Origin: Ptychodera flava
Lineage: Eukaryota > Hemichordata > Enteropneusta > Ptychoderidae
Direction of reading: 5' to 3'
Length of the DNA stretch: 64,000 nucleotides
Assembly: GCF_041260155.1 (NCBI RefSeq)
Contig: NC_091944.1
Coordinates: forward strand, 18,015,772-18,079,771
Made by a program: the position numbers and the translations under genes
Part shown: positions 10,401-22,985 of the stretch, one piece after another
Numbering within the stretch: position 1 is the stretch's first letter
Layout of the letters: every line of letters begins with the position of its first letter
The notes under the pieces: generated by a model
What the model saw: only the letters and a program-made list of their open reading frames with translations
Told to the model about the DNA's origin: nothing
The model's database searches: none

Positions 10401-13400
10401 TGTCTCAATCCCGAGAAACCTGCACTCGATGAGGGATGGGAGGCGTCATGCACGCGAGTGAGGATGTCACGAGTGGTCTGACGTTTTTATCTATTTCAAC
10501 GCGTTAAAGGTGCAGTGTTGCGTGCCAAGCAGTATTCTCACCGAACGATGAATTTTAACAGATAATGAAACGTGTACAGTTTCTAGGATTGTGTGTTTTG
10601 ACCCCCCCCCCCCACAGTACAATAAATTACCCACAATACTCTTTGATTTGTATCCTTGAAGGTTACTTTTTTAAAAACTTTTTCAGTTCTGTATGTAAGC
10701 ACCAGTGTGCAGCATTAGAATAATTTTTAAATAATATCTAGTAAAAGTACGTTTAGATATTTCAGTGAAAGTTTGAAAATAACCACTAAACAACCATTAA
10801 AGTCACATTCTGCAGGAACTACAAATGCCATACTTTTTAGGCAGCAAGTTATGACGAACTGAAGGGGTCATTCTCTGAGAAAACTTAGCATGCAAATTTC
10901 TTTTGTCACTTCCATTGCAAAAAATCAATATCCTTTTGTTTCATAAAACAGGTGCAACTAGTCTCCCTACTTTCCATCACATTATTCTGTATGGCTGAGG
11001 ACACAATCTTTGGCAAATTTCACAAAAATGCTATCTGCTCTCTCAATTAGGCCTATGCATAATTTTCCAAATTATTTAAAATGAGAATTGAGAAGAATGG
11101 TGTGCATAAAAGTACGTTTTCAAAATTTTGATAAATAGTCTGTGAATTTGTCTATACATGGGAGACATAGTAGACCACTCAGGTATCTCCGAGGATACAA
11201 ATCGCAATGAATTATGGGAAATATACAGTACGGTGCCCCCCTCCCAACCTCGCCTAACTATCAGTGTCCGCTTACATAATAGTAACGTCCCCGCTGTTGA
11301 CGAAAGTGTTAAAGCAGTGTATTTGTCAGAACACGGAAAAAAGTGCCAGAAAATTTTAATTTCTCGTGCTTGCCTAGTAAGAGCAGAAAGCTTTGCCCTA
11401 ATCACTGGTTGCTTTTGACAAGTGTACATGAGACGAAAATTTAGGATCGTTACACAACTTCTACAATTTACAGAAATGTTACTGTAATCTTAGCCAGGGC
11501 ATTGTATGCGACCACCATCACAAATTGACGATCGTTCACATGACATTTCTATCGGAATATTCGAGCCTAGTCAGTCAATTTGATAGCTGTACCGTCACGG
11601 TGTGCATACGAGGTCGCCGATGTATATGATGTCGCAGATCAACGCATATGATCAAAAAAGTGACAAGGTCGATACTACGTTTAAAGTCCATATTTAAAGC
11701 GTTAATGAGGTTTAAGTAAGCCATTTTAAACACTGCAAACTGACATACTAGTGAGACTACTGCATGTTTTCTCTGTCGTCGCACAATCTAAAATACTAAT
11801 ATTTCACCATATGATTGAGGGAGGTAGGGAGGGTGGTTGCTGTTTGGCTGAGAGTTACAAGTTTACCCCCACCCTCCGACAAACCGAATTCAAGCATTTC
11901 CGCAACGAAACCGTATCCGATTGTGAGGACGGCGAGTCAAAAGTCGTGAAGGTCCGTTATCGTTAAACTCAGAGCGTATAATGAGTTGATTTATCTAGGG
12001 TCTGTAACACTGATTGATCGGGGAGCTACTCGTTGGCAATATCTGATATGATCTCGTTTACAACACTATTCAGAACATTTGTTAGAAGGCTAGACCACAG
12101 TTACTTGTTGGCTGCGTCGGCGCGGAGCGGACTTGCAACCAATAAATAACTTGGGGCTTGACAGACCCATTGTTCGGGCTCGTGTGTAGTAAAATATTGA
12201 ACGAGTGCACTTTGAACGCTTTGGTCATAATCATCATCTTACGAACCAGCCGGTTCAGATTCCAAATTGAGCAAAATAATGGTTCTTGTCGGCAAAACTT
12301 TCAGAACCTCTTCAATCGGTGCCACTGGTATATAAGCCGGCCTGCACTCAGCAATCAGAGTGCTTGTATGTCCAAGTGGTTAAGTTTCCAATACTCCGTG
12401 ACGTACCCGTGGCGTTCGTAACCCTAAAAATTCGCTTTACAAAATTATACAGAGAGGCGGAACCACAGAAAAGGAAACACGCGGAGACAAAAATCGCTCA
12501 GTAAAATCTTGTTTCTGTGTAGAGAAGATCCTGTGATAGCCTTAAAATCAGTTCATTTGACCTGCTGACAACCGTTGCCAAGCAATCGCGAGACGTTTGT
12601 CCTAGCTCTGCTCTTCCTACCACACGAGGGAGGACTCATTTCATCATCGGCGTCTCAAATGCAATAAAAGTTAATAATTGTACAAATACATCTCGTAAAC
12701 AGTGACCCTAGGGCAGCACCAATGAAATTTTCGACTGGCTAAGTGTATTGTCACATTTCCCAAATATCAGTGAAAGATCAAATCCCTGTGACAATGGCCA
12801 TCTGTGTTTCCGCCGTTATGGACGACAGATGCCACAATTGATACTTAATTATTTTGTCTGGAATAATTCATTCATTCTGTATATTATAAATGTGTTGGAG
12901 GAACTAATCTCTGGCACGTTTGAATATTGGTCTTTGAACTTAATCGGGAGACTTTCTCTGCCCTGTATACGATGTTGGGTAGACATGGAGGGAGCGTTCA
13001 GATGGGACGGGCCGGCAAATTCTTCTCGCGCCCCCGCCAAAATAACAAACCCTACATACTCAACCCCTCACAGAAGACGATCAAAAATGGATCTCCTCCC
13101 TCCCGCTATTGCTTTAGAAAATTTTGATATATTGATATTTCAATATTTTTGTTCTTTGTGTAAAAGCTACAGTAAGCCTAACTCCAACTCGTGAAGATTT
13201 TTCCAGTATTTTTGTTCCATTCACCAATTACAGTCTCTTGGTCTTCTTCCTATAGCATTTGATAATACCTCGTATTGCTAAATGTAACTTGACAGTGTTT
13301 CGTGTGCATTTACTTCTTATTATTGAAAATTAAACCTGAAGTCTGGAGCTGAATTTGACTATCAAAACTAGCAGCGTTGGACACAGATATATAGTCAAAG

Positions 13401-16400
13401 TTAACAAGCTGAGTACCGGGCATAGCAATACGATGTGAGAAGTACACCTATAAACTGTGGCTGACACATGTAACAAAAACCATTCAAGCTTGTTCAACCC
13501 TTATTCCCTGTAAATAAATCTGTTCACAATTGATAATAAAATCTTGGGCAAACCATGGCACCTTATACATTAAACCTGGCTCATGGGTTATATTTAACCC
13601 TTTCACCACCATGGTTTGTCCCAAATCCATTGTTTTCTATGGTAAAGTTGGACCTGTATACAGGGAACGGGGGTGAAAGGGTTAACCTGGCTCATGATCT
13701 TCTTTCTTCATATTTCTTCCTTTTCAAGGCCAACGTTCACTGTCAAGGCCAAAGTGAAGCCATCAAATGCAGCTTACACTGGAAGCAAGCTCGGTCTTCA
13801 TACGGATATGCCACAGTATTATTTCACTCCATCGGTAAGTGTACGTCAAAAAGCGAAGAATTTTCTTTATCATTCCGACCAACCCTTTATATGTTGTACC
13901 CATAGAAACAAACCAAACGAGTTGTAAAGAAGAATTTTGACTCTGATCACAATCCAAAACTCTCTTTCATACAGTCCTTTACTGGAGAGTGTCTCGTACC
14001 ACGGTTACTGTGCCCAAAGGCGCGATCGATAAAGTGTAATTTTGTACTCTTGAACTTCTCTGGTTACACAGTCGAAGGGTAAATGTCTTTAATTTCTGTT
14101 TCTCTTTGACTGAACAACAACAGATCCAGATTCTTCACTGCATTGAGCAGAGTTCAACCGGGGGTGACAGCACTTTCAGCGACGGTTTCAAGGCGGCCTT
14201 TCAACTAAAGCAAGAAAATCCAGAAGCGTACGAACTGCTGTCGGCAAACTACATCGACTATGTCGACGTTGGGACTGATTTTTTGAAGTATCATACAGAG
14301 AGCCCGCATGCTGTCATCACGTGAGTCTAGCATCCTGACTTTCGCAAATCCGCATTCAGAATGCCCACAATCTATGCGAAACATAACAATTTTCAAAAGC
14401 CAGGTGGCAAATCTCAGCACCAAAGTCAGCAGAAAACTACAGAGATTAAAGTTGGCCCCCTCCGCATTGCACGACCAATATGATGTTATGATCACGCTGA
14501 GCACCGATAAAATGAGGATTGTTTGTGTTTGCCGATATTTTTGTTGAAATTACTACAAACAATGTATCGTAATCTAGAAAGAAGCTGAAACTGACAACGA
14601 GTGATGATGTAGAACTTGAACTTGTTTATTGAATGAGGAACCATGGCCAGGCCTCACAGCCCAGCCACTGATACATCTGTCTATGAGTCTGCCTGTGAGT
14701 GACTCACTCTAAGTGAGTGTATGTGCCTGGGTTAGTCAGTCCCCCTCTCTGCCTTTGTGAGTGTTCATTTATGATGTATCGTGGCTGTCAGATACCGACG
14801 CCATAAAAATAAGATGACATATAATACTTTGATTTCTACATCATCATCAGTAAAGATACGGAAGTATATACATTATCACTGGCCCGCGTGGTATGCTACA
14901 ATTTGTTTTGTTTCAAACCCACGCCACCAATAAATTGAAATGATAATAACAGCTCAATATTAACAAGTGTTGGAATACAATAGAACATGGGGGTAGTACG
15001 CAGAATACCTCCAACACGATTGGAAATAATTTTGGATAATTGGATGGTGAAGTAATGCCGATTTAATCTACAAGTGTAATCTCATCTGATTTTCTTTTTA
15101 CATTACACACTTGTACTTATGAGTTATTTGTATTACTGCATTATTCAACTATCTGGCACCTAACACTTTTGAGAAATTTAAAAATTATGAAAATCCAATT
15201 ATCCCAAATTAGTGCCAATCGTGTTCTCTATGAAAAGGATAAGTTACGAGGTGAATTTTGCTTTATCGCGTTCAAGGACGCTAATGTACTGAGAGTGTGA
15301 TATTAATTTATTTGCGCCATTTGGAAGATTATGTATAAGGCCAGAGAAAAAAAAATCTTGTTCATCGGATTTTTTGGACCAAGTCCCAGGAGCGGCGAGC
15401 GAAATTTTTTTTTTTTTTTTTTTTTTAGGCCGAAGGTAAACGCGGTTCTCTGGCATTTTTGCACAGATGCAGACAAGGCAAGATAATTGTTTCCCTTTTT
15501 ACCAGAAATATCTCAGACAAGAAACACTGATACCGGTAACTGAATTCAATACTATATTTCCCAACAATAACATAGGCCATTACATTCACAGTTAGTGTTT
15601 GCACAACATATTCTGAGTATCTTGACCGCGGACATCCGGGAACTTGCGGTTTTTTACGTCATTTTTGCGTCACACTGCCGTGAGAACAAAATATGAAGTG
15701 TGAGTATTTTCAACCTTTACACCAGTATTCAAAGTTTCAACATTATGTCAATGATAAACACTAAGTTCTGTCCCTTGTCACATAATTTCTGCATTGTTCA
15801 CTGTCCTATATAGTCAAATCCCAATGCACCTCACTCGCGTGCAATAGGTGAAAGTGAAGTCACTCCGCGGTCAAGAATTTCAACATTCTCTCAGAATAAA
15901 ACTGAAATGTACAGCAAATCACTGAAATCCAACAATTCAGTATTGTCCTTTAATATTGTCCTGGTGGGACCTAACATCTGAGTTCTTTCATTTTACTTTG
16001 GCCCCATGTTTTGGCCTCTTTACCACTGTCTCTACACATTTTACACAATGGTCTAACAACACTGTACTGTGATCGGAATGAAGTTATATAGTCATCATTC
16101 AGATCGTACTTTAACATCAACGCAACCATGTGTTTTGTCATTGCCGTAAATTTTTATACTTTCAATGCAATTTTCATTCAATCGGACGCACCGTCCATCT
16201 GCTGTCACGATCTTGTTGAATAAATCGCCAAACGTAATATCAGGACAAACACTGAATAGCGTCTTTGGAACTAACTGTTGGCCATTACGTCGAATGTTGG
16301 CGATCAAATTAATACTCACGATGTGACATGTACGAACTCTTACAAAACGAGGAAATTTCTGGCCAAATCGACCCACTTTGCGTCGTGATTCGCCAAATTC

Positions 16401-18574
16401 AGACGTCACAACAACGTGTTGGCGGTCAACTGCGATCAAAAAAAAAAAAAAAAAATCCAAATACGCCAAAGTAGAAGCGGCGATTCCGATGAACAATTTA
16501 TTTTTTCTTCCTGGCCTAAGTATTAAATCAGTGCAAAGCATAGTGTCGTAATTATATATATATATATTTAAAAACTATCTACTATTGATTGACCAATCAG
16601 AGTGCTCAATTCAGGGTGTTTTATCTACTCGTAAAGCATTGGTCACCAAATTCCAGAAACGAATGACAGCGCCGTAGTAAAGTACTGTCCAATCAAAAGT
16701 GAACATGTCATATTCTGTAGACATCTGGTACGTTTTAATATTCAAATTTGGTAACACAGCGGAAACCAGCTGCAACACAAAATCTGCTGTGCCCTAGGGC
16801 ATTTATAGGATGTTCCATTACATTGGAAGGCTATTTCACAAATAAAAGTTTTAATTCATATCCTAAACATGTTACATTGACAAGGGGACGGTTGACGTAA
16901 ACACATTGAAAACGAAAATATATCAGTTAGGGGCGATAGTTTTTAAGTCGGATAAAACCCTCGTACTCGGGCTCTTCTGGTATGTAAGTCCAACCCTACG
17001 ATAAAATGTCTCGGCCTGCGACCTCGACATTTTATCGTTTGGTTGGACTTTAATACCAGAAGAGCCCTCGTACTCGGGCTTTATCCTATACATACATACA
17101 TATATATATATATTTATCACATGAACTGGCCCGAATTCCCACCTGTGTGACGTAGAACAGGACGGATAAGAAATCCGAATTACCCTGTTGTACGTCATCA
17201 ACCGGAACTTTTTTCTTTCATGGTACCGTTCATACATGCAGGCGTCGCGACACGAACAGATTTGTTGTGATCGATGCCGTGCTAGCTCGAACGTTATTTT
17301 TACAAAAAGGTGACCCGATAAATCCAGACATGGAAACATAGAAGGCATATTTGTCCAACGAAATTTCAAGTCGCTAAAACAATAGCTTTTCCCGAGAATC
17401 GAATGGAGATACCGACGATCGTTATTTTAATGGCTCAGTAACGTGTCGGCTCCAGACGAGTCGTGTGGACGTCGTACCTGGCGATCCCGGTTGGTTATAA
17501 AACCGAAACCTACACCTCAAACTGAATAAATGAGTATAGTATAATCTTCGGGAAAGCGACATAGGAGGCACAAGCCTAAAGTCATTCGACAATCAACGAT
17601 CAATTTCCTTAATCACACAAAAACTCCGTAAAGTCTCGCTCGGAATCAAACTTGCAGCGCGGCATAATGCCGTAGCGAAGACATAAGCTATCGAGCTGTG
17701 TGCAGCGCTGTGGAATCCCATGTACTTCGAAAGTTGACTCAGACAACACTCAAAACAGAGTTTCCGTCGACAAAATTAGGATGTATCCATGGACGAGATA
17801 TGTGTCAATGCAAACATCAAAGTTCGTAAGACGAAAACATTGATGACCGAGATCGGGATTGACGAGTCGCCGGACGAGTTGACACCGGCAGAGACCGGTG
17901 ACGGCAACGTTGTGGGCACAGACATGCAATGAGTGTGTCATCGAACGGAATCTTTCGCGCTCGCAAAGGTCGTAAACTTGTGTGATATTTTGAAAGCCAC
18001 GGCATCTCTGAGAATGAGAATTACTGTTTCGATCGTGTCGTCTCATTTACTTCATAAATATAATTGTAAATATTCTAAGTAACTCTGAATACTATGATTA
18101 TCCGTCGCTAGCACGGTGAAAGCTATGTCCGCCGATGGCCAACTTGCCTTGGCATCCGTACAGCGCGAGACAATGATTGACACGTTCACGTGACCGAATC
18201 CGTACGTCAGGTTGGTGGAGATACCCTTAGTGTAGCAAATTTCAGCTTGATGGGATTTATGAATGAAAGTATCTCCTGGGTGACGGGCCGCTTTACTCTT
18301 TAAATGAAAGTAATCCGCGTAAGTAAAACACAAATCGCGACGAAATTCATGCAATTTGTTACGATAATTTTGATCCATCTACGTCAAAAGAAAAATAAGA
18401 AGACTGTTCATGTGATAAATGTATAATCCCATGGTATTTTTCTCTGTTTGACGTCATCGTATACTCGTGTTTTTCGCGGAGCCGCACAACTTCTCGCCTT
18501 CGGCTCGAAGTTGTACGGCTCCGCGAAAAACACTCGTATACGATGACGTCAAACAGAGAAAAATACCATGGGAT

Positions 18575-18645
<71 letters not shown>

Positions 18646-18677
18646 GATGACGTCAAACAGAGAAAAATACATGGGAT

Positions 18678-18754
<77 letters not shown>

Positions 18755-18997
18755 AAAACTTGTTTGTATCTTCTCAGAGGGGTAAAGTGCTCGATGCAGG
18801 GATGCAGAGCAATATTACAATAAATATGAGAAACATCAAGTATGTTTGGTACCTATTACTCGAGTTTCACGCATACACGCGATCGTCAGATAGGTAGATT
18901 TTATAAAAATTTTATAAAATCTACCTATCTGACGATCGCGTGTATGCGTGAAACTCGAGTAATAGGTACCAAACATACTTGATGTGTTCTCATATTT

Positions 18998-19067
<70 letters not shown>

Positions 19068-21329
19068 AGCTGTTTCTATATGTTCTCTTATTGTCTTAAT
19101 ATTACACAAATGATTTAATATTTTCATTATTGTGTTTTTACTTTTTTACCTTCTTCGCAGCCTTTGGGAATCTTGCTCAATTTAACGGAGACCCATTATG
19201 ACACTGATATAAACCTAAAGGGTAAAGCTTATGTTGAAAGCGCACTGTTTTGTGGGTGTGATGTGCCGGGGTACATGAGTTCGGTTTGGATTTTGTCAGT
19301 TGTGGTGTGTTTTTTTTTGCATGCATTATCCCAGAGGGATAGTCAACTACGAATGGAGTTAATCACGCCAAAAGCTGATATAGTATAGCTAATAATTTAT
19401 TATCTAATGATTATCTAGATATCTGTGTGATGGCGTGTTTTACCCCTCTTGCAGACTCGACCATTCAGGCGAGCTGTCACAAATCCACTACAACAACCCG
19501 ATCAGGGGTACACAGCTCCGGATGCCGACTGATAGGGTCTACCCCTACTACAGAGCCATGAAAGCCTTTGACGACATACTCAACCGCCCGGAGAACATTA
19601 TCACCTTAAAAATGGATGGCGGTGAGTACCGCGGGCAAAGTTAAACCCGAATTCCGAATTAAAGGGCTGGTATTTGTAACCTTTGATGAATTTTTTCACT
19701 GTTTTTATTTTCAACTCTTGTTCTACCCTCTAAGCATATTGAAATACCAACTATTCCGTCTGTCAATACAGCACCTCCACGCGTACAATGCACTCTCGCT
19801 GTTTACAATTTAATTCAGATGTCAACAGTGGCAACGCAGTCTAGACGTGTACATGCTGAGTTAATGAGCTGAATAATATCCATATCAACATACTTTAGGG
19901 AACAAGAAACTGTAGTTGACATCAAAAACAAAATTAAAATAGAGAAGAAAATCACCACAAGTTACAACTGGTGGCCCATTGATTGGTGTCTATTCGATGT
20001 CCTCACTAGCAAGGCACCTCGTATTTTAATTTTTAAATTTGAAGGCGCCACAGTACCTTATGTAAGCCATTGATAATATCACAGAGAAAAGATATTCTTT
20101 CCGTGGAATTCGAGAACAAAGGCAGCCAAACCATATCTATAAAAAACCCTTATTTCAAGGCTTTGGTAGATTGTACACTGTTGTAAACAAAGTTCAACTC
20201 CTTTGTCAACCACGCAGAGCTTGTCACGGTTACGTGGGCGACTTCTTTCAGTCCCCCCCGTTCGTAATCGGAATATTTCAACCGGATAGATATTTGGAAC
20301 TTCTCACAATCTCTTTTCCTTGTCACTGTGTATATAATTCCGCCTAAACTTGCATAAAATTTGGAGTATGTAAATTTCTAAGATGTTTTACTGAGTTTTT
20401 TTCTTCAAAATCTTCATTTCCGAAATCAGCCGTCTACAGCAGTTTTGAAATTAACTTAGTATGTTGCTATGGTGATCTCATTGTAATGAGAGGACATCGT
20501 CATGTATTTTTATTTCGCCAAGTTCCTCATTATTTTGTCAAAACTCCGTCGTTAAGTCAAATAAATAGCTTATCTTATTGTTCAATGATTTATCGCTGAA
20601 TATCGATGAGAAAACTGCTTCAGTTATTGTTTCTATTTAAATCCTATTCGTGCCATGAACTGATTTTTCTGTAGATAATGTTGTTCTCAAGCTCCCATCT
20701 TGGGATGTTCAATGACCAACATGATGAAAGATACCCTGTAAATCATTAAATACTGTGCACCAGGTGAAATCAGTCCGTTTTCTTTGTGTGAAAAATCCCA
20801 GCAGCGCTGTATCAGCTGCGATGGGGTCACTTCGTTATGTCCTGCATGTTCAAGGTATACATATTTTTTAGCACCAACAGATCTCTTAAACATTTCAAAT
20901 GATAAAGGAATCCATATCAGAAAGTCGTCTCGTCAATATGATTTTGACTGACTATTGCATTGTTAAAATAATTGAGCTTAACTGCCCAACAGGACTGCCC
21001 TCTTCCGACAACAGAACAAAATCCAAAGTCCGTACGGAAGTAGGACAGAGAGTCCTGCCCCGTTGCCCTTTGCAACTCGGTACTTTAGCATCGGTACAAA
21101 CTACACCGACTTTGTGGCTGTATCTCACCACCATCTTCTTTGTTCTCCCACCTACGCCGTGTGTACAGGTGATATGGCGGCCTTCGACAACGTGAGGGTG
21201 TTGCACGGCAGGACTGCTTTCACCTTTGGAGAGCGCCACCTTGAGGGCGGTTACATGGATTGGGACGACGTGCTGTCGAAAGTCCGCGTACTCAGGAGAC
21301 GGTTCGGTTTACCGGTCAACGATTTCTGA
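7488..21329 (+). CDS. Gamma-butyrobetaine dioxygenase-like protein, complete, five exons
   Basis: Exons 7488-8353, 13729-13834, 14124-14320, 19455-19621 and 21169-21329 join in phase at GT-AG sites; the predicted product is 498 aa. A second in-frame ATG at 7599 (461 aa) starts an Arg/Ser/Leu-rich segment like a mitochondrial presequence, so either start is possible. The N-terminal zinc-binding domain has [12 protein letters not shown] (about residue 148), close to the BBOX pattern. The catalytic domain has iron ligands HTD (313-315) in exon 2 and the His of VLHGR (458) in exon 5. GERHLEGGY carries the 2-oxoglutarate Arg. Known role of the family: hydroxylation of gamma-butyrobetaine to L-carnitine. 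Of the substrate cage known in human BBOX1, three tyrosines seem kept, but the Trp appears to be Phe here (TFTV in exon 2). Family members are usually 380-420 aa, so the N-terminus is long. Trimethyllysine dioxygenase is the nearest alternative. Confidence 0.9.
8508..8544. mobile_element. 21-bp palindromic insertion with 8-bp duplication (copy 1)
   Basis: The core 8516-8536 is C followed by a perfect palindrome ATAGACCCT...AGGGTCTAT. It is flanked by GTTACGGT (8508-8515) and GTTGCGGT (8537-8544), an 8-bp duplication with one mismatch. The same termini and an 8-bp duplication occur at 54916-54954. It lies in intron 1 of the BBOX-like gene. Confidence 0.5.
9230..9515 (+). repeat. Dispersed repeat family, copy 1
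   Basis: This segment shares a diverged block (GAAAATCGA near the start, then GTTACCAC-GGGATG-like sequence, ending TTGATTT-GTAA-ACGATGGTT-AAAGTTTC) with 22735-22985 and 35640-35925, and partly with 49790-49890. It is non-coding and its type is not recognised. Confidence 0.5.
10262..10332. repeat. (ATC)n(GTC)n trinucleotide repeat
   Basis: A tract of ATC then GTC triplets with an interrupted tail, in intron 1 of the BBOX-like gene. The open frame across it (Ile/Val-rich) is an artefact of the repeat. Confidence 0.85.
13594..13685 (+). mobile_element. 92-bp TTAA-flanked MITE, copy 1
   Basis: The ends are TTAACCCTTTCACC (from 13594) and GGGTGAAAGGGTTAA (to 13685). A nearly identical 93-bp copy lies in opposite orientation at 39712-39804. 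TTAA duplications suggest a piggyBac/Kolobok-type element. It ends 43 bases before exon 2 of the BBOX-like gene. The flanks also share AACCTGGCTCATG on both sides (about 13574-13586 and 13685-13697), so the site itself may have been locally duplicated. Confidence 0.8.
15009..15229. mobile_element. 213-bp MITE, copy 2
   Basis: The element occupies 15013-15225 and has the same length and termini (AACACGATTGGAA...GCCAATCGTGTT) as the copy at 555-767. The flanking tetranucleotides CTCC and CTCT agree at three of four bases. It lies in intron 3 of the BBOX-like gene. Confidence 0.75.
15402..15427. repeat. Poly(T) run
   Basis: About 23 consecutive T in intron 3 of the BBOX-like gene, with a shorter A run 50 bases upstream. 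A similar A run occurs at 16439-16455. These may be old retroposon tails, but no target duplication was found. Confidence 0.6.
16950..17086. mobile_element. Foldback with 61-bp arms
   Basis: The left arm 16950-17010 and right arm 17026-17086 are near reverse complements around a 15-base loop. Each arm's outer end contains CCCTCGTACTCGGGCT, itself almost palindromic. No target duplication is clear. It lies in intron 3 of the BBOX-like gene. Confidence 0.75.
18422..18579. mobile_element. Long near-perfect foldback next to (TA)n
   Basis: Arms of about 72 bp (18422-18493 and 18507-18579) pair with one or two mismatches around a 13-base loop. A further partial copy of the right arm (CGATGACGTCAAACAGAGAA onward) lies at 18643-18681 after 60 bp of (TA)n. 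There is no coding capacity. Confidence 0.85.
18585..19064. repeat. Three (TA)n tracts separating foldback units
   Basis: Pure TA tracts lie at about 18585-18643, 18680-18752 and 19001-19064. They alternate with the foldback arm copy at 18643-18681 and the second foldback at 18818-19001. The Tyr-Ile repeat frames across them are not genes. Confidence 0.9.
18818..19001. mobile_element. 184-bp foldback, 90-bp arms, abutting (TA)n
   Basis: The arms run from CAATAAATATGAG at 18818 and end at CTCATATTTATTG at 19001. They are almost perfectly complementary, with one small difference near the outer end. The centre is TTTTATAAAAATTTTATAAA with no loop. Intact arms imply recent origin or active homogenisation. 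Confidence 0.85.
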
Positions 21330-22734
21330 AAAGTGGCGATCTAAAGGCTAAAAAAATTCTCCATAGAATACCAATCCTGCTGACTTTTGTAATAATCTGA
21401 AGAGTACAATATTTTACTTGGAGTAAGTAATTGCAATACGAAAAATTACCAAAAGGTACATTTGAAGTTTTATGTTTCAACTAGACTTTGACGTCAAGTA
21501 ATTTGATACTCGGAGTGCGTTTTTTGTATGAAAAAAATTTCCAAGCGTATGATGAACCTTTCAAGTCATGTTTGCTAGTGATTCCTTATCGCATTCGGAA
21601 ATTTACCAATGTGTATGTTACTGCTTTCATGCCATGCATGAAATTCAACGTACAATGAAGAGACCGCAAGGCGCACATATTTGCATCATGTGTTTTCAGT
21701 CTTGATCTAAATGTACAATTACTACACGTAAATGTCGCTGTTGATTTACTGTGTTCACAAGCACAAAAGTGTATACATGCACGTTTAAGCAGGGTTGATG
21801 TCTTATTTGAACGAGATAAGTAATAAACTGGTCCCCCATTCAAATATGCCCCCCCCCCCCCCCGCCGGGAATGCAAATGTGCAAAGAATCTTGGGACATA
21901 TTGCATATGCACATTGGAATCCTAATAGAGAATCAAGAGATATCATCCAGTTGAACGCGTGGGACCCAACGTATTCCACTTGGATGCTGTAATCTCCGTT
22001 TTCTTCGTAATGTGGCCAGATTTTGAAAATGGCGGGAAATTTTGAAAAGAAGTGAAAGCCGATAATTTGGTCGGTCCATTGTTGTAATTCAATAAAATGC
22101 ACCTTCGTTCGATGGGTAGACCACAAAATTTGAAGAATATGAGAATTTTCGAAGGTATATCAACATGTACACAGAAATGTAGCTCATTTGTTTTTAGTTT
22201 ATAACATAGGTAAACATTTCGTCAGTTCAGTATTCCGCTGTGTGGCCCAATCATTTGCAAACTTACACCGTTGGACGGAACGATCCGTCGCTCCGAGTGC
22301 AGACAGCGGCCTCGAGCGACGGACCTTTCAGTCTTCTACAACATATACACTGTTTGAATTCAACTTTATCGACTACTTATGTCAACTAAGTTTAAGATTC
22401 TCAAGGGGAAACTAATGTCGGCGCTCAATTCGAGAGATGTCAAGCAGAGGAGTCTATTCTGCGCATATCACTGATTTTAACACCGTTACATCTCGGCCAA
22501 GATATATTTTGATGTAGTTTTGCGTATCACGGTAATGGAGTCCCCTCCGCTTCACTGTATCAGCAGCTGCATACACGATTTAAGTATCGCTAAAACGCTT
22601 ATGATCACCTCATTTTGCAGCCTTTAGGAAAAAATTAGATAGAATGCAACTTGAAGGGACAAAGATATTCCTACTCACGTTTTTCATACACCTCACTGAT
22701 CTACCACAAGCTCCTTTTGAAGCCCTTGGGGAAG

Positions 22735-22985
22735 ATAGATTTTTACCGGCGTATTTTTGTGAAAAATGAAACGTTACTTTTCCCATTGAGCTAGTACAGC
22801 GTTGGCGACTTTTTGCATGTCAGATGTCAATAAATTTTGTGGTACTTTGTTTCTCGAGTATCCAAATTTGCACGGTGACCCCTGATTTGTATTCTTGATT
22901 TCGTAAGAGAATTGTTTGAAAGTTTCAGTGGGGAAAGTTTTAGCAAAGTCTTTCACTTGCCAGGCGTGTAATTCAATGCCCAAAG
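22735..22985 (+). repeat. Dispersed repeat family, copy 2
   Basis: It shares with 9230-9515 and 35640-35925 the ordered blocks GTGACCCCTGATTTGTATTC, TTGATTTCGTAAGAGAATTG, and AAAGTTTC...GGGGAAAGTTTTAGCAAA. Non-coding and unclassified. Confidence 0.5.

Noticed and set aside
12364..12425. tRNA-like string (CCAAGTGGTTAAG and GGCGTTCGTAACCC)
   Set aside because: It resembles degraded A and B boxes of a Leu/Ser tRNA, but no acceptor stem, anticodon arm or T stem can be drawn; at most a decayed SINE head.
12748..13194. 148-codon plus-strand frame
   Set aside because: Lies in the BBOX-like intron, with no motif, splice signals or paralogue.
16095..16541. 148-codon minus-strand frame
   Set aside because: No recognisable domain, interrupted by a poly(A)-encoded Phe run; within an intron of a + strand gene.
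16923..17369. 148-codon minus-strand frame
   Set aside because: It overlaps the 16950-17086 foldback and a TATACATA repeat; no conserved motif.
18568..18897. Open frames of repeated Tyr-Ile on both strands
   Set aside because: They are translations of (TA)n microsatellites.
19144..19388. Open frame after an acceptor-like TTCTTCGCAG
   Set aside because: Exons 3 and 4 of the BBOX-like gene already join in phase without it, and the sequence has no family similarity.
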